From Pseudo-nitzschia pungens (Eukaryota; Bacillariophyta; Bacillariophyceae; Bacillariales; Bacillariaceae): 64,000 nt of DNA. The stretch spans positions 6,130,501 through 6,194,500 of the forward strand of contig CM074760.1 in the NCBI GenBank assembly GCA_037355855.1, given 5' to 3'. Every line of letters begins with the position of its first letter. Position 1 is the stretch's first letter. Shown here piece by piece: positions 43,052-56,296 of this stretch. The translations under genes were made by a program, and so were the position numbers. Under the pieces are notes generated by a model that saw only the letters and a list, made by a program, of their open reading frames with translations, searched no databases and was not told the origin of the DNA.

Positions 43052-44764
43052 CTATGGCCTCCAACCAAATAGATTTGCAACAATAACCGTTGTGTCGTCG
43101 ATTACCTGTTCTTCCGACATCCACCGTGTTCCGGCCTCCGTCACTAGGGTGTCTACTGCCTGCGCAGGCCCAGGTTGTGCACCTACAAAATCAACGGTTT
43201 CCTGGTTTGTAATAAATTCCCATAAACCATCTGTTGCAACGACCACGAACTTATCTGAATCAGAGTCCAATTCAAACTCAGTGAATTCTGGTTCTGAAAT
43301 GACGCCGGCTGAGTGTGCTACAACATCACCGAGCGATCTGTTGTCCGTTGAGACAATGATTCCGGTCGGAATTACGAATTCAATGAGAAAAGTGAGTGTG
43401 AGAATGAATGGGACAACATACTCTCTTCCGTTGCATCGTTGATGCGGACCTTACCTCGACATGGCAAGACCCGGCACATCCATATGACCCAACCAAACAC
43501 GCGGTGGTCCATCGATTCCGTCATCGTATTCCACGGCAAACACGCGTCCACCGCAAGCAATGATGCGCTCCTTCTCTTTCGGAGAGTCGGGTTTGTGATC
43601 AATCGTGACTTCGATCGGAATAATTTTGCCGTCTTTTTCTTTTCCCAGAATCACTCTCGAATCGCCTATGTTGACACCAGTCAAGTGATTGTCTCGAATA
43701 ATAGCCATTGTGAGGGTAGTGCCACTGAATTCTGCGTCGATCCTATAGTTTTTCAACAAATCTTTCTCCACCTTGGCGATACTATCTGAAACTGCGACCT
43801 TCATGTTGCTTGCCCATGAAGAGTGATTTGTCATTTCCTTCACGAGCCTGTCCCGAAACCATCCAGAGACGTAATCACCGTGCTCTCCGTGTCCATCTAG
43901 AGTACAGAAGATGACGCTGTTTGTTTTCGTGTCTTCTTTCATAATCAAAGAGTCCTGGTTTTTCTTTCGCGGGTTATAGGGAGCGTGACCTTTCTTCGAG
44001 ACACCGTGGTACGCTGTAACAGCACAGCTGACCTTCATGCTCTACAGAATGAAACAGCAAAGAACTTCCCTCGTCAGGCCTCTAAAAAAATACCATGCAT
44101 TACTCAACACAAAACAAATGGATACGACAGCAGCATCCCCTTCATACTCACATGTTCTTTGCCTTTCTTTTTGGGGGAATCTCCTGAAGAAACCCCATCT
44201 GCCTTAGCCCCATCGATTGTTGTGCTGGCACCCGTTACTGTCAGACGACGGCGCATCTTTTGGAACTGCTTTCCGAGAAGGCCACTGGCTCCCTATCGAC
44301 ATTATCGTTGGAATACAAACAAAGTTAGTCGTCTCATGAGCAGAATTTAAAAAACATGCGAAGGAAGATAACGAGTTGTAGCTAGAACCGATCCATCTGA
44401 AAATTTCAAACTGCACAAACTTCTGAATGACGGCTTGCGAAAAACTTGCTTCGAAACCACAACCAACATTGCAATCTTCTCGAAATCTCTGAACATTCTC
44501 AATGCATCGACGATCGGCGATCGGGTTCTTACGAATGCCCTTTTAATAAACAGTTACTGATAGGATTCTCTTGTTCGGAGCCATTGGACTATCATTCATT
44601 TCATGAATGACTGTCTTGAACTCACGGCACAAATCGGACAATATATAAACTCAGGATACCCCATGCTGCACATTGTGCCAGGCCGGAACGACTCATTTCA
44701 GCGCCAAACTCACCATTGATTTGGAATCATTTCCAGACTTCTTTGAATCATCGCTTGATGCCAT
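43052..44764 (-). CDS. PP2C-type Ser/Thr phosphatase
   Basis: Four exons: 44764-44714, 44292-44152, 44041-43455, 43337-43052; 354 residues. Mn/Mg-dependent protein phosphatase (PPM family). Motifs: NQDS near the domain start, LDGHGEHGD (~111) with the metal-binding Asp, FSGTT, VNIGDSR, a RSLGD motif across the exon 3-4 junction followed by VISEPE, ATDGLWEF (~292) and DDTTVIVANL (~343). The N-terminal ~65 residues are a Ser/Lys-rich extension without signal or TM, so probably cytosolic or nuclear. Introns 113-421 bp, GT-AG. Divergent from the DHHC gene. Substrate cannot be told from sequence. Confidence 0.9.
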
Positions 44765-45853
44765 CGTTGTCTCTAGTGTATTTATTTGTTGGATCTTGTG
44801 CTGCAGTGTTTCGACGCTGAGAAGAAGTTAGTGTTGGCATTTTGAGAAGGGGAAAAATCTTCGGTATTTCGAAGTGCGTTTCATACGGTGCACGAGAGTG
44901 ACGGTCGTTGATCCAAATGGCGAGTTTTGGAACTAAGAATAATGCACCATGACTGTTTCCCTTTTCAAGCTTATTTATTTATCTCTTTGAAAAATAAGGT
45001 GCGAATCAATCGTGTGTTAGCTACGTAGTATTACCTACTGCAATCATAATTATGTATTTTGTTTGTTTTTAGCAAAGAACATTCCGCGCGGAAAGTCTCT
45101 AAAGTGGAATTAGGGCGATCAGAGTTGAGCAACAAAACAGTGTTCTAATCGCAAAAAAATTACAATAATACTTGGCGTTGTTAGAAAAAGTCGGAAGATT
45201 ATTCGCATTGCATTAAAATATGACGTATCATACCGTTAAGCAGTAAGGTACGTACCCCTGGATCTGTCACAATCTTAGTGTCATTACGATCCTACGAAAT
45301 ACAGTAATGAATTTTAAGGACGTAACTTACCTGGCACGAGTACCGTAAGGTTTACTGGTTCCCGTAAACCTTACGGTATGCACTTATTGGTACAGTAATC
45401 TTACCGTAATACGTAGTATTACTCTGCCGCATTTAAAAAATAATACCGGTAGTAACTTACTCTTCCAATGAACTATCTTCAGTCGTGCATTTTACGTGAC
45501 TTACTCTTAGTCCAAATAGTTTCGGATGTTGTCGTCTTGTTCGTTTGCGGAGATGGATTTTTTGCTCTTTGGAGAGATGAGAGAGAGCCGTTCAGGAGAA
45601 AATGAAAGAACTTTGCTCTCTGACATGAAAAAACTCTTCATCGAACTCTGTTTCAAGAAATCACAACAAACAACGATTAAAATATTTTGCTGTAACCTGT
45701 AACGAGTGATTTTCTTCCCAATCAGACTTCGAAGTAATACTGGATTGTTTGTGTTGCGGTTTCCGGACTCTTCAATCAAAACGCCAAGTCTCTCGTGATA
45801 CATTCATCGCCTACGATCGACTGGGTCAACGCACAATAGAAAATCCGACTACG
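44765..45853. other. Divergent intergenic region
   Basis: Between the PP2C gene (minus) and the DHHC gene (plus), so it should hold both promoters. 45225-45460 has dense ACCGTAAGGTTTAC / AACCTTACGGTA-type inverted motifs. No gene supported. Confidence 0.5.
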
Positions 45854-47343
45854 ATGGGATCACCTACTTCTGAAAAGGAAGCGAGTGGTAGAATCGAAGA
45901 CCCTCTTTTCCAGTTCTATAAAAATCACTGGAGTGAAACTTGGACAGCCTTCAATGTGGCGCTACGATCTACGGAAGACTTCAATCCTTTTAGTTGGATT
46001 TTTAAATTGTCAAAAGCAGGAATATGTCATTGTTATTTCGAATCTGGAATGTTCAAACTGAAGATCCATGTTTATTGGAGGTCATGGGTCCCAGCTTTTG
46101 CTATCGCGCTGATTGTAAGCGTGGTTGCTTCTTACTATGGATCACTGAGAGAAGTTGTCAAAGAACGCTGGTGCCACCCGGCAGTAAAATGTCCCAATGA
46201 AACGATCAAGAATGATTGCTTCATGGAAGAGAGTTCAACGTGTCAGTGGCTGTTTTTCCATGACGTTGTAGTCGCCTATCTTGGCATGATGGTACTATAT
46301 AATTTCTTGTCAGCCTGCTTTCGCTCTCCCGGGGTTGTTTTTCCTAAGCAAGAGAATGAAAATAGTGCACAACGGGAACCAGATGTCACAAATCAACTAG
46401 TCAAAAAGCTGTCGAGGGAATCAAAATATTGGTCGTCAAAGGATTCCAGGGGTGGATTTTGCGGTATAGATCCAATACTCAACATTTCGCATGAAAGATT
46501 GTTGCTTCTAAACTATTACAGCATCAGTGCTCGAAGCAAAGAACATGTCAGCAACGAAAAAAGCAGCAAACGCGAAGATAAAATTTTCTTTCCCAGCCCT
46601 GAACAAAGCTTTTGCAACAAATGCAAATCCTTGCGCCCGCCACGGTGTCATCACTGTTCGGTTTGCAACAGATGGTACGTAAGAGCATAGTCGCACATGA
46701 ATATCGGAGTGTCTTTCTTTTGCAAAAATAAGAGTTGAATTCAACACTAACAACTCTGCCTAGTATTTTGCAGTTCGATCATCATTGTGTGTGGCTAAAT
46801 AATTGTGTGGGTTACAATAATCACAGAGCGTTTCTTTTGACGCTTTTCTATCTTAGCCTGGGTTGCTGTTATGGATTGTTCATGCTTTACCGTCCGTATT
46901 TGGAACTAATGAACCCATCATCCGAAAGCGTTGGTTGGCAACGCTTTCGCGACAATATAATTGCCTTGATTCGTCTCTCATCCACAAAATCATTTTTTTC
47001 ACAACTTATCGATGGGACTTTGGAAAAAGACTCTGTTCTAATAATAGTCTTTCCGTTTCTGACTGCAATCGGCCTACTCCAAACCATTTTCCTCGGGTAT
47101 CATTTACTGTATGTTGTGTCAGCTCTTACAACACTGGAGTACAAGGTCCTATTAGACATGCAATATGAACACATCATAAAGGATCGATCACGTTGCAACT
47201 TCCCTCAGAACCCATTCAGTCGAGGAGGCTTAGTAAATCTGAAAACAGTCCTAGGACCTCTTCCATTCGTTTTCCTTCCGATCCGAGTTGACCCAATAGA
47301 GATTGTGCCAATCTTGGATACCAAGAGAAAAAAAGAAACGTGA
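45854..47343 (+). CDS. DHHC palmitoyltransferase
   Basis: Exons 45854-46674 and 46764-47343 (89-bp intron), 466 residues. Protein S-acyltransferase of the zf-DHHC family: TM1 and TM2 at about 75-100 and 140-160; cysteine-rich domain CNKCKSLRPPRCHHCSVCNR, then C and QFDHHCVWLNNCVGYNNHR with the catalytic DHHC restored across the splice junction; TM3 and TM4 follow; then a TTLE motif (TTxE) after TM4, as in active family members. ATG 45854 is the first in frame; a short upstream exon is not excluded. Likely at Golgi or endosome (family knowledge). Convergent with the APP1-like gene. Confidence 0.92.
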
Positions 47344-47646
47344 CCCAAAAATGGTCGAAGCGGCCCTGAACCGTGTCGATGATAACAAGATTTTGCAGTT
47401 TGAAACCTTTTCTTGTCAGCAATGGAACAAGTCCATGCATGTGGCAGACCATCCACACACAGCATTCAATCGCATGACCCACGAATGCTCTTTAAACTCA
47501 TAACACTTGTAGATGTTCCACTAACGACGCTGTTGCTTCGGCTTCTCATCGCTTGACTAGTAGCGTCAGAGGGGGAAAAGAAAAAGCGCAAGAGCCAATC
47601 CATTCCAAAAGCCCCGTCTCTGTCCCGCATAGAATCACTAACGCGA

Positions 47647-50600
47647 TCAAAAGTACTCGGCTTTTGAATAGATTCTTGCATTCCAGCCGTTCAGTTTGAT
47701 CACGTAAGTGTCGTTAACCTTATCGTACTGTTCAACAACTCCCTCTCCATACGCTGTGAGAACATCTTCTCCAACTGCTGCCTTCAGCTCACGACAAATT
47801 GCCTCCGGTTGCAAGTACAATATCATTCGAGCACAAGGAGCACTCACAATGTGAATTCCTGTTGTTGGTTGAACACTTTCCAGGATTCCGGACACACCTA
47901 AATTTGTCAGTACAGGATAACCTTCTTTGCATCCTTTCGCTATTTGATAGTTGATCTCGGCCTCCTGAAGCCATGCCGTAGGGCTTTTTCCATTGGAAAG
48001 TTTCCAACTAGATAAAGAAACACGATAGAATCCATCGTTTTCTCGGAACTTAAGTACTCTCCCGTTCCCAAAAGTGGTGGATACTGCAGCTGCATCACAG
48101 TAATATTGTTTGAACTTCGGACTTGGGACCTCTTGGTCCTTGGGCTTCGAGGTTGCAGCGGTCGTAACCAAGCGATCTTTGATTTCACGGTTTATAGTAG
48201 AGACAAAAGTTCCCAAAGCGGAAAATATACCTTTTGTTTCCTTTGCATTATTCCATGCCTGGCACGACTTGACGGTGCTATACAACCTCGGGTGTGAACC
48301 ATCCGCAAGAGTCCACGACGTAATGCTAAGACAGACCGTTTTCTCGCCAATCTCATCAGGATCGGTCAAATCATTATCTGGTATTGGAAGTGGGACAGTG
48401 ACCTCGGCGTTGCCATACGGTGTGCGAACGATGCTTCCTTTAACATAAGGAAATTGGTCATATTTCCGAGCTGGTGGAATTTCTGGCACATTGGCCGGTC
48501 TTCGGAAAAGGGTAGAGAGTAAGCTTTCCTTTGTAACTTTGACGTCATCTTCGTTGAGGTACGCACGCGCAGTCCATCCAATCATATCGACAACAACAAC
48601 CTTTTGATCTGTACGATGCTCAATGACAGTGGCAGGACCGTACGGTGTGGAACATTTTTCTCCTACTCCGATGCTGGGTTTCGATGTGGCCACCCAGAAT
48701 GAAAATAACGGAGTCGTCCTCTTGTTATTGAATGTTGGTAAACTAGGAGGAATGAACTTAGTTATTGAACGCCCGCTTACTTTGGCAGTTGCTCTGAAGG
48801 CATTGTCAACGTCATAGGCTCGTTGACTTCTGTTCCTGTTCATTAAAGTTTTTGCAACAGTTTCCGCTGCGCTAGTTGAAGCGATGTTATTACCAATCTC
48901 CATTTCTTCAATGGTTGTCTCACCTTTGTCCGCCAGACGAGAGCTCATGACATTGTTACTCTCACTCTCTAAGTGTTTACTCTGCGTCGTCGAACAAATA
49001 ACCGTAAGACCTTCTTTCAAAGGACTGCGATGACTTTCGTCGGCATTGATGTTATCGACTTCCTCGTCAACGTCAACTAGTTGATCATCTATTGTCACTT
49101 CATCAGTTTCGACGACAGTTTCCAGCACAGTCGGAGGTCTCTTTTCTGTCTCTTTTCCTTGTTTCGGTCGGATTGTTTCGTCCTCTATGTTAGCAAGATA
49201 TTCCCGAACTTGAACATCAAGCGGTCTCCAATCCAACTCAACATCGTAGAGATCAAAGTCAGGATCAAATCCTCTGATTATTCCATTGCCATATGGAGTT
49301 CTGACCTGTTCGCCATCGTCCCATAACCTTTCTGCTTGGACGAGACCAACAAAACCTGCATCGGTGTTGGCCAGAATCTTGTTCGCTTTCCAAATCGATT
49401 GGTTCAACTCCGCCCGTCTGTCTGCTTTTTGCTTCTGTGATTGCCATTTCTTGTTGGGTATTGCATTGAAATCCTTCACCGCATCACTGCAAACTCTATT
49501 CAGGCCATTCATACGGATTAATGGTGGATCTTGAGTTGCTGCGTGGAGTGCTGCTTCAGGGTAAGTGGTGAAAAAGCATGGGCGGAATTCTTTTTCTGCC
49601 CAACGCTTTAGTGAGTATCCATACGTGTTCTTCCTGTCTTGAACTATATGAACATAAGTTGCTTGATATTCGTAAGGAAAATTGTCGTGCATCATTTCTC
49701 CTGCCTTCACGTCCCCCTGACCATTGTCACACACAAAAATGTGTTGATATTCAGGATATATCGAAACATATCGTTTAAAATTTTCGAACTTCTTCACAGC
49801 TAGTGGCTCGAAGTCGTTCCTTGTGATGTACTCGGTACCCGATGCGAGGTCACCCGCTAAGAGTGACGGCGTAGTGTGCATGCCTCTTCTACCATCTTCT
49901 TTTAAGGCACGCAGCTTTTCAAACTTAGCAAAATTGCTTTTCTCGCTCACATCTTTGTAGACATGAGGCCTTGCCGATAGAAACACAAGATTCCCAACCC
50001 TATTTTCTGGCCAATCATCGGGTCCTGATGTACCAAGATCGAGTTCCCTATAGAAAGCCAGTACACCAGGATAGACGACCTTTTTAGGATAACGTTTATC
50101 AATCCCAGCAGGATAATGGCCCCCGCTGGATAAGAGCGTGTCGTCGACGTCAGATAAAATCTTCCTCCATGCCATCGAGTAACGCCTTTGTGGCCCTCGC
50201 TTCGTTCCATTCTGCCTCCTTGTGACCTGCATCGCTCCTTCCTTTCGCATATGGGTAAGTATGTCACGCCGAACAGTCTCCGATTTTATATCGTCGTATA
50301 TCAATTTGCTCATGCAGTAATAATCACCCTTAGCGTCCGTCAAGGTTTTAATGTCACTTAGATCGTCACCAGTCGAGTTCAGAAGTATGTTGCGTACCCA
50401 ATACTCTGCTCTCGCGTTTGCCCTCAGCTTCAGGATTTGCAATGAATGCAAAACAATGACACGTGAATAGACTGTCAGGGCTGCCAAGCGCTCCACCGCA
50501 AGGATTTGAATTAATTCTGTTCGATGCTGTCCGCCAAAGCCGTGGTCTTTGATTTTATAAACCAACAACGCCAACTTCAAGTGACAGACAAGGTAATTCA

Positions 50601-51372
50601 GAGTTGTTGCATCGCAATCTAGGAAGACGTCAATAATCTCTTTTTCCTTTTTAAGGACAAACCTCCGATTCAAAAAATTGTTGATTGTGGATGGTATAAG
50701 TGGTTGATCAATATCTCGCAGACAATCATTGATCTTTGAGAGATAATGCTCTGCCGTCACCTTCTGATCGCCTATCGAATTAACAAGAGAAATAGATCGA
50801 CGCAATTTTGTTTGCTGACTTAACGCGTTCCGATGCATACATCTGTCGTATACGTGCATAGCATAGCTAGAAAGCAACACTCCGACAAACCCTACAGTTG
50901 GACTGTACTTTCCGATTGCCACGGGTGAATCTTGTGCGAAGAAAAGGGCGGTAGAAAATAGCATAGCAAAAATCGTCCAGAAGCGATTTTCATATTCCTG
51001 TGCATGGTGTACCCCGTGTTCTTCGTAAGCCACAAAAAGATATAAGGTATAAACAAGTGATAGCAAGCAACTGCAGCAGATTGGGGCCTGGTTAAAGAGG
51101 GCTAGTAATATCAAAACAACGGCCTGAATTCAGGAATAGAGTCGATCATTTCGTTGGATGGAATGAAAGGTTTACCGTGTTGTCAACAAACCGAACAATG
51201 ACCGACCAGTAAAGAATTTCGCATTTGAAACAAAAGTCAGTCTTTTGTACGAATAATGAGAAAGTCTCGACATTTTAAGGTAATGATGACATAGGCGACT
51301 CACCACCAACAGTGCCAGCAGGATGAGCATTGCCACCACCCGATCCATTATTCTACTATTACCAGAGTACAA
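47647..51372 (-). CDS. APP1-type phosphatidate phosphatase with TPYG repeats
   Basis: Exons 51372-51304 and 51123-47647 (180-bp intron), about 1181 residues. The N-terminus has up to four hydrophobic segments, including one spliced from both exons (LILLALLV / VVLILLALF). The middle carries an APP1 (DUF2183/LNS2-like, HAD superfamily) catalytic domain: SDVDDTLL (~347), LSARP (~403), CDNGQGD (~487), as in phosphatidate phosphatases that make diacylglycerol. The C-terminal half has five spaced repeats of about 40-60 residues starting VRTPYGNG, CSTPYGPA, VRTPYGNA, VSTTFGNG and VLTAYGEG, each followed by a YxVxLxxW-like strand, separated by low-complexity linkers. Start could also be ATG 51348. 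Probably membrane-bound lipid phosphatase; role of the repeats unknown. Confidence 0.82.
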
Positions 51373-52249
51373 GGACTGTACTGCTAGAGCAGCAGAATGT
51401 CTTTATTGTCTGTGGGCAATTAGAATGACATGTAGCACTTTCAATCAGCGTAAAATCTCGAGTTACGAAGACGCCGAATCTTCTCAACTCGTACTTGATA
51501 TTGTTTCGACTCCGAAACTCACGAGTCAACGAATCTTGACTGCCGGTAATCCGAACTTCTGGTCGGTGACAAGTAGGTGGTAGCAATCGATCGGTATTGC
51601 AGGAGGTTGTGGTTCTGTTTCTCTTTCCCGGGCTATTAGAGGTGCTCTCTTGCTGTATGCTCGTTGCGATTGTGCTGCGGTCGTGAATCGGGGAATCTCA
51701 TCATTCTTTATTCACCAATGAAATACACAATCCGTCGCGTGTCGTCGTGAAGTCCGAAAATCTTCTCCGCGACACAAAATGATGCCTTTGCAGTGATCCT
51801 TTCTCGTCATTAGTATTGCACGGTGATGTCAGTCACGGATAACGCAGGGTTGATTCCTTCACCGATTTTTTTTTTTCGCGGTCTTTTCATTCGATAATAT
51901 TTTTCAAAATAATTTCAAAAATTCTGTCATGGAAACAACAACTGCTACTCCGATGACAAGAGGTTTCCTTGCGTCATCTTCTATTGATCGCACCGTAATG
52001 ATGAATCATGAATGACAGAAGCAGAACAGTTACTCTACTAATCATAGCGGATGTATGCCTTATTAAATGCAGCAAAAGTAGCGGATGTATGCCTTACTAA
52101 ATGCAGCAAAAGGGCAAACCAGTTTTCCAAAAATTCTAAAATTCTAAAATGTATCTGGACCGAAGGGAATGTTGTACACAAACGAGGTGAAAAGTGTCAC
52201 AGGCACTTGATCCTTTTGATATGACGCATCCACTGATTGCGTGAATGTA
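51373..52249. repeat. Intergenic stretch with 34-bp tandem duplication
   Basis: No gene recognised. TAGCGGATGTATGCCTTATT and the following 14 bases (52045-52078) are repeated at 52079-52112. Confidence 0.6.
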
Positions 52250-54146
52250 TCAAGATTCCTTGCCACAGATCCCTCCCGAGCTATGGTGTTCCCCTTCTGC
52301 AATGCTTAATAACGACTGTACAGTCATCATGACAGCACTAAGTAGTACAACCGCGCCCATGGAAAAGGCAATGTATGAATTTCTCTTGTACTTTTTCATC
52401 AAGATAGACAGCCCGATCTGTCCGAAGTAGGTCGAAATGAAACCAATACCAAAGCATACCGGTCCGTATTGCGGATCCAAAAGACCAAAGACAAAAAAAG
52501 AGGTTGTTGCTGTGAAACTCGTGAAGAGAATCATACATGCCGACGACGCAGAGGCTACCGCTGGGTGCACTTCCATTGCTAACATCAGGGGCCCCTTCAC
52601 AATGCCTCCGCCAACTGAAGCAAATAGAAAAGGAGACGGTAAAATCATCTGTAAGACAAAAGCTTATCCAACACAGTCAAAAGCATTCAAATGAAAACAG
52701 GAGATACAAACAACTCACTTCCAAACATTCCCGCAAAAAATCCTGCTAGACAGCAAATGCTCGGGTAAACAATTGTAGCGCGAGCATCCCATTTAATATC
52801 ACCCTGCACTGTCTTATACCCCACCCTCTCCTTTATTTCGTTTCTCTTCACGAGATAGTTTCGGATGTAGATACTAATCACAATAATCCAACCCATGATA
52901 ATGCCATTTGCAATCCAAAATTCTTGCGATCCGCACTTGATACCAATAGGAGAAGGAAATGCACCACCACCCTTGAGCAAGTTCATTGTAAGGACAACAA
53001 TGAAGAGTCCAACCAATACTTTGACATTGAACATTGGGGTCGCACGTTCCTCTTCCAAAATCTTTTGTAATTCATTTGCATCCGTCTGACTACCAAGCAA
53101 GCCATTCAAATCGCCTGATCCGGGATTTTCGCCCTCGTGAAGGTCCATGTCCTCCAATAGCTCATCCCCTGCCTGGTTAATGCCCTCCTCTTCTTCTTTT
53201 TGACTGATGTGCGTCAATTCGCTTTCTTTGGTTCCATCTGGTTTTAACCCTTGTTGCCTGAGGATCCGAGATTCTGTCTTGTACATTTTAATGGCCTTCT
53301 TGAGTGAATTGTACGCCGTGAAAGACAGAAGCAAAACCAACATGAATGTTAACAATTGCTCGGGTAAAATTTTGTTCAAAAACGCTCCGATCAATGCTCC
53401 GGCAATGGTTAAAGGTTCCATTACTAAAATCAGATCCCAGTCAATCAGTGGTCGATCGGCAAGTGGGTGTCTCTTTTGAGTATTCAGAATCATATTGGCA
53501 ATAGCGCCACCAAAAACAGTAACATTGGATAGTGGAATACCTGCAGGATGCACAGAAGCAAATTCAGAGACAAATAAGTGTGAATCAAATCGTAGCTTGT
53601 TTTGGTATGTCCTTGAGGCGGTCGACCAAACAAACAAGAATAAACGACTATTTTTTTCTGGTCTTGAACATCCCATGGCACATGCCACGTACCGTGTTTG
53701 GGAGAAAACCCCATAACCAAGATATAAATTGGAACAAGAATTCCACCTCCACCAATTCCACCACCTGCAGCAAGCATGAGACCACATATAGCAAGAGAAA
53801 ATCCCACTCGGTCGCTCGTCGAAAGCGGAAAGAGCGGCTGGTGATTTTCGTCGAACACTGGTTTGTGAACTTGATGGTGCTCCGTGGATTCATCCGATAA
53901 AAAGCGATCTTGTTCTATTTCATCGAAAAATGTTTCCGAATCGATCTGACTTCTATAGGAAACGAAAGCGGCTGCGAATACGGAAGCAATGACCATAGCG
54001 AGCCATGGAAGCGCAAGGGATCGGACGTTCGTCATTTTTCTCATGTCATCCTCTTTTTCCTCTTTCGATGTACCTCGAGATCGGCGTCTTTTACTGGGGG
54101 CAATGATCGTAATTGGGATGGTCATTGTGTTGGACTGATGCTGCAA
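52250..54146 (-). CDS. TauE/SafE (TSUP) family anion transporter
   Basis: Exons 54146-53693, 53540-52719 and 52614-52250; 546 residues. Polytopic membrane protein of the sulfite/anion permease family, related to plant TauE/SafE proteins. Two family repeats are visible: GGGIGGGGILVPIYI followed by LSNVTVFGGA in the first half, and AGMFGIGGGIVKGPLML followed by HPAVASASSA in the second. The second repeat fixes the 3' splice site at 52615-52616, because the nearer AG would break it. Between the halves is an acidic loop (EEEEGINQAGDELLEDMD). N-terminus has a TM anchor and an acidic luminal or extracellular segment. ATG 54125 is an alternative start. Substrate not known; organosulfur or sulfite export is the family norm. 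Confidence 0.88.
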
Positions 54147-54770
54147 AGATCGCCGTAATCGGGAGAAGAGTCCGTACTACTTCGTATTTCATAGGACGAC
54201 GGATCCCGTCATTTTTACTTTTTGAGACAAACACCAACCCGAAAATCATGTTTCTCATGCATCCAACAGGTACAAAAGAAGTGCACGCAAACAACGAAAC
54301 ACAACGGACATTATGACGGCAGAGTCTTTGAGAATTTATGTTTCTGAATGATGCGATTGACCAGTCCTTCTCTAACCTGTTGTAGTACTATGTTAGCATC
54401 AACAAAAATCGATAAATGAACAATAAATTGTCGTACTTCCCAAGTCAGTCCTTCGGATTTCGTGAATGAAAAAGTTGTACTCCGTTGCCCAAATATCCAC
54501 GCGCTGCGCAGGAAGCCTTTTTTGAAGGGAGCATTCACGATGTTTACCGCGGAAGTCGTGCAAGGATGAAGCAGTGCCGTTCCGTTCTCCCTTATTCCGG
54601 CGATACAGTAATAAACAATGCATTTCAATGCCTTCTGATGCAGATTACATTTGCATTGATAACACCTCTTTCTACCCAATCCAGGCTTAACAACGGGAGC
54701 AGACAAAGCCGTTATCACTTCAGTGGAAGAAAGTTGCAACATAAAGCCAAGAGCACACTATCACGCAACC
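54147..54770. other. Divergent intergenic region TSUP/AP-2 mu
   Basis: 624 bp between two divergent starts; presumably both promoters. Long open frames on both strands have no recognisable motif. Confidence 0.45.
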
Positions 54771-56296
54771 ATGATTTCTATGATAATGATATTGAACCAG
54801 AAAGGCGACATTATGATCAGTCGCCAATACAGAGATGATGTCAGTCGAGCAGGAGCTGATTCGTTTCGATTGCAGGTAAGATCTATACCTTACCTCTCAG
54901 AGTGGTGACAGTTATCGTTGGTCGATTAAGGTGACTCTGAATGCACTAATTCGTGTCGTACGATGACCTGATACGATTCGAAATTGCTCTGTCTTAATCT
55001 CTTGTACGCAACAGGTAGTCGCCACCAAAAATACAGGAACTGAGGCTCCCGTTGTACGAATCGAAAACAATTCCTTTTTATACACCCGTCACTTGAACAT
55101 GTTTTTTGTCGCCGTGACGAGATCCAACGTCAATCCAGCCCTTGTGTTTGAATATTTGTACCAGTTAGTAAGGATTCTGAAATCTTATCTCGGTGACGAG
55201 TTCGATGAGAATGCGATGAGGAATAATATGACTTTGATTTACGAGCTCATGGATGAAACGATGGACTTTGGATACCCTCAAAATTGCGCCGTTGATGTCT
55301 TGAGATTGTACATTAACCTTGGCAATGTCAAGGCAAAAGAAGAGCAAGAGCCTTCCCAACTAACATCCCAGATCACTGGAGCCATTGATTGGAGACGCGA
55401 AGGCATTCATCACAAAAAGAACGAAGTATACATTGATGTTCTAGAGAGCGTCAACTTGTTGCTCTCTAGTACTGGGAACATATTGAGAAATGAAGTGACG
55501 GGTGAGGTGCAAATGAATACGAAATTGACTGGAATGCCGGAATGCAAATTTGGTCTCAATGACAAACTCGTCATTGAAAAGGAAGGTCAACGAAAGCCAG
55601 GAGTTGAAATTGATGACTGCACATTCCACCGATGTGTTCGACTCGGAAAATTCGATGCAGATCGCACGATTACCTTTATTCCTCCGGATGGCGAGTTTGA
55701 GCTCATGAGATATCGCGTGACCGACAACATCAATATGCCCTTCCGTATCATTCCAGCTGTTCACGAAGAACAGAGCCTGACGAAGTAAGTCTTGACCCTG
55801 GCCGAGAAAAGTTCCGATGAACTTGTGCGAAAGGAAGGCAGAAAGTTCGTTCCGCGACTAGATCATACCTTACGAAATATTTTCCATTCTCTTCAGAATT
55901 TCCATCGACCTGAAAGTTATCGCTGATTTCTCTGATCAACTCTTTGCTACCCATGTTGTTATCAAGATACCGGTTCCAAAGAATACGGCCAAAGCGAAGA
56001 TTAAGCACTCTTTTGGCCGTGCAAAATACGAACCAGAACAGCAAGCGATTGTGTGGCGTGTGAAGCGGTTCCCTGGAAAAGCTGAGTGTCACATTCATGC
56101 GGATGTTGATTTGATGCCTACAGTACGCCCCAAGCCATGGAGCAGACCTCCGATTAACGCTGAGTTCCAAGTTCCCATGTTTACGTCAAGCGGTGTACAC
56201 GTACGCTTTCTTCGCGTATACGACAAGTCAGGCTACCATACGAGTCGATGGGTCCGATACATTACCAAAGCTGGTAATTATCAAATTCGTATCTAG
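54771..56296 (+). CDS. AP2M1: AP-2 complex subunit mu
   Basis: Exons 54771-54875, 55015-55784 and 55897-56296; 424 residues (animal mu2 435). Medium subunit of the clathrin adaptor that binds YxxPhi sorting signals at the plasma membrane. Longin-like N-terminus: MILNQKGDIMISRQYRDDV, then VFEYLYQLV, LIYELMDETMDFGYPQN, and SQITGAIDWRREGIHHKKNE typical of mu2. C-terminal mu-homology domain: LLLSSTGNILRNEVTG, LTGMPECKFGLNDKL, IDDCTFHRCVRLGKFD, FIPPDGEFELMRYR, ending in WVRYITKAGNYQIRI. Mu2 rather than mu1 is inferred from the DWRREGI and IDDCTFH features. Downstream neighbours AAGAB-like and AP-4 sigma belong to the same system. Confidence 0.93.

Noticed and set aside
52615..52648. 3' splice site of the TSUP intron at the nearer ACAG (52649)
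   Set aside because: It gives a wrong frame for the GTGAGT donor and separates AGMFG from the conserved GGG. The site before TTGGCGG keeps frame and restores FGIGGG.
54311..54742. 143-codon minus-strand frame between TSUP and AP-2 mu
   Set aside because: No recognisable domain and it overlaps the probable promoter of AP-2 mu.
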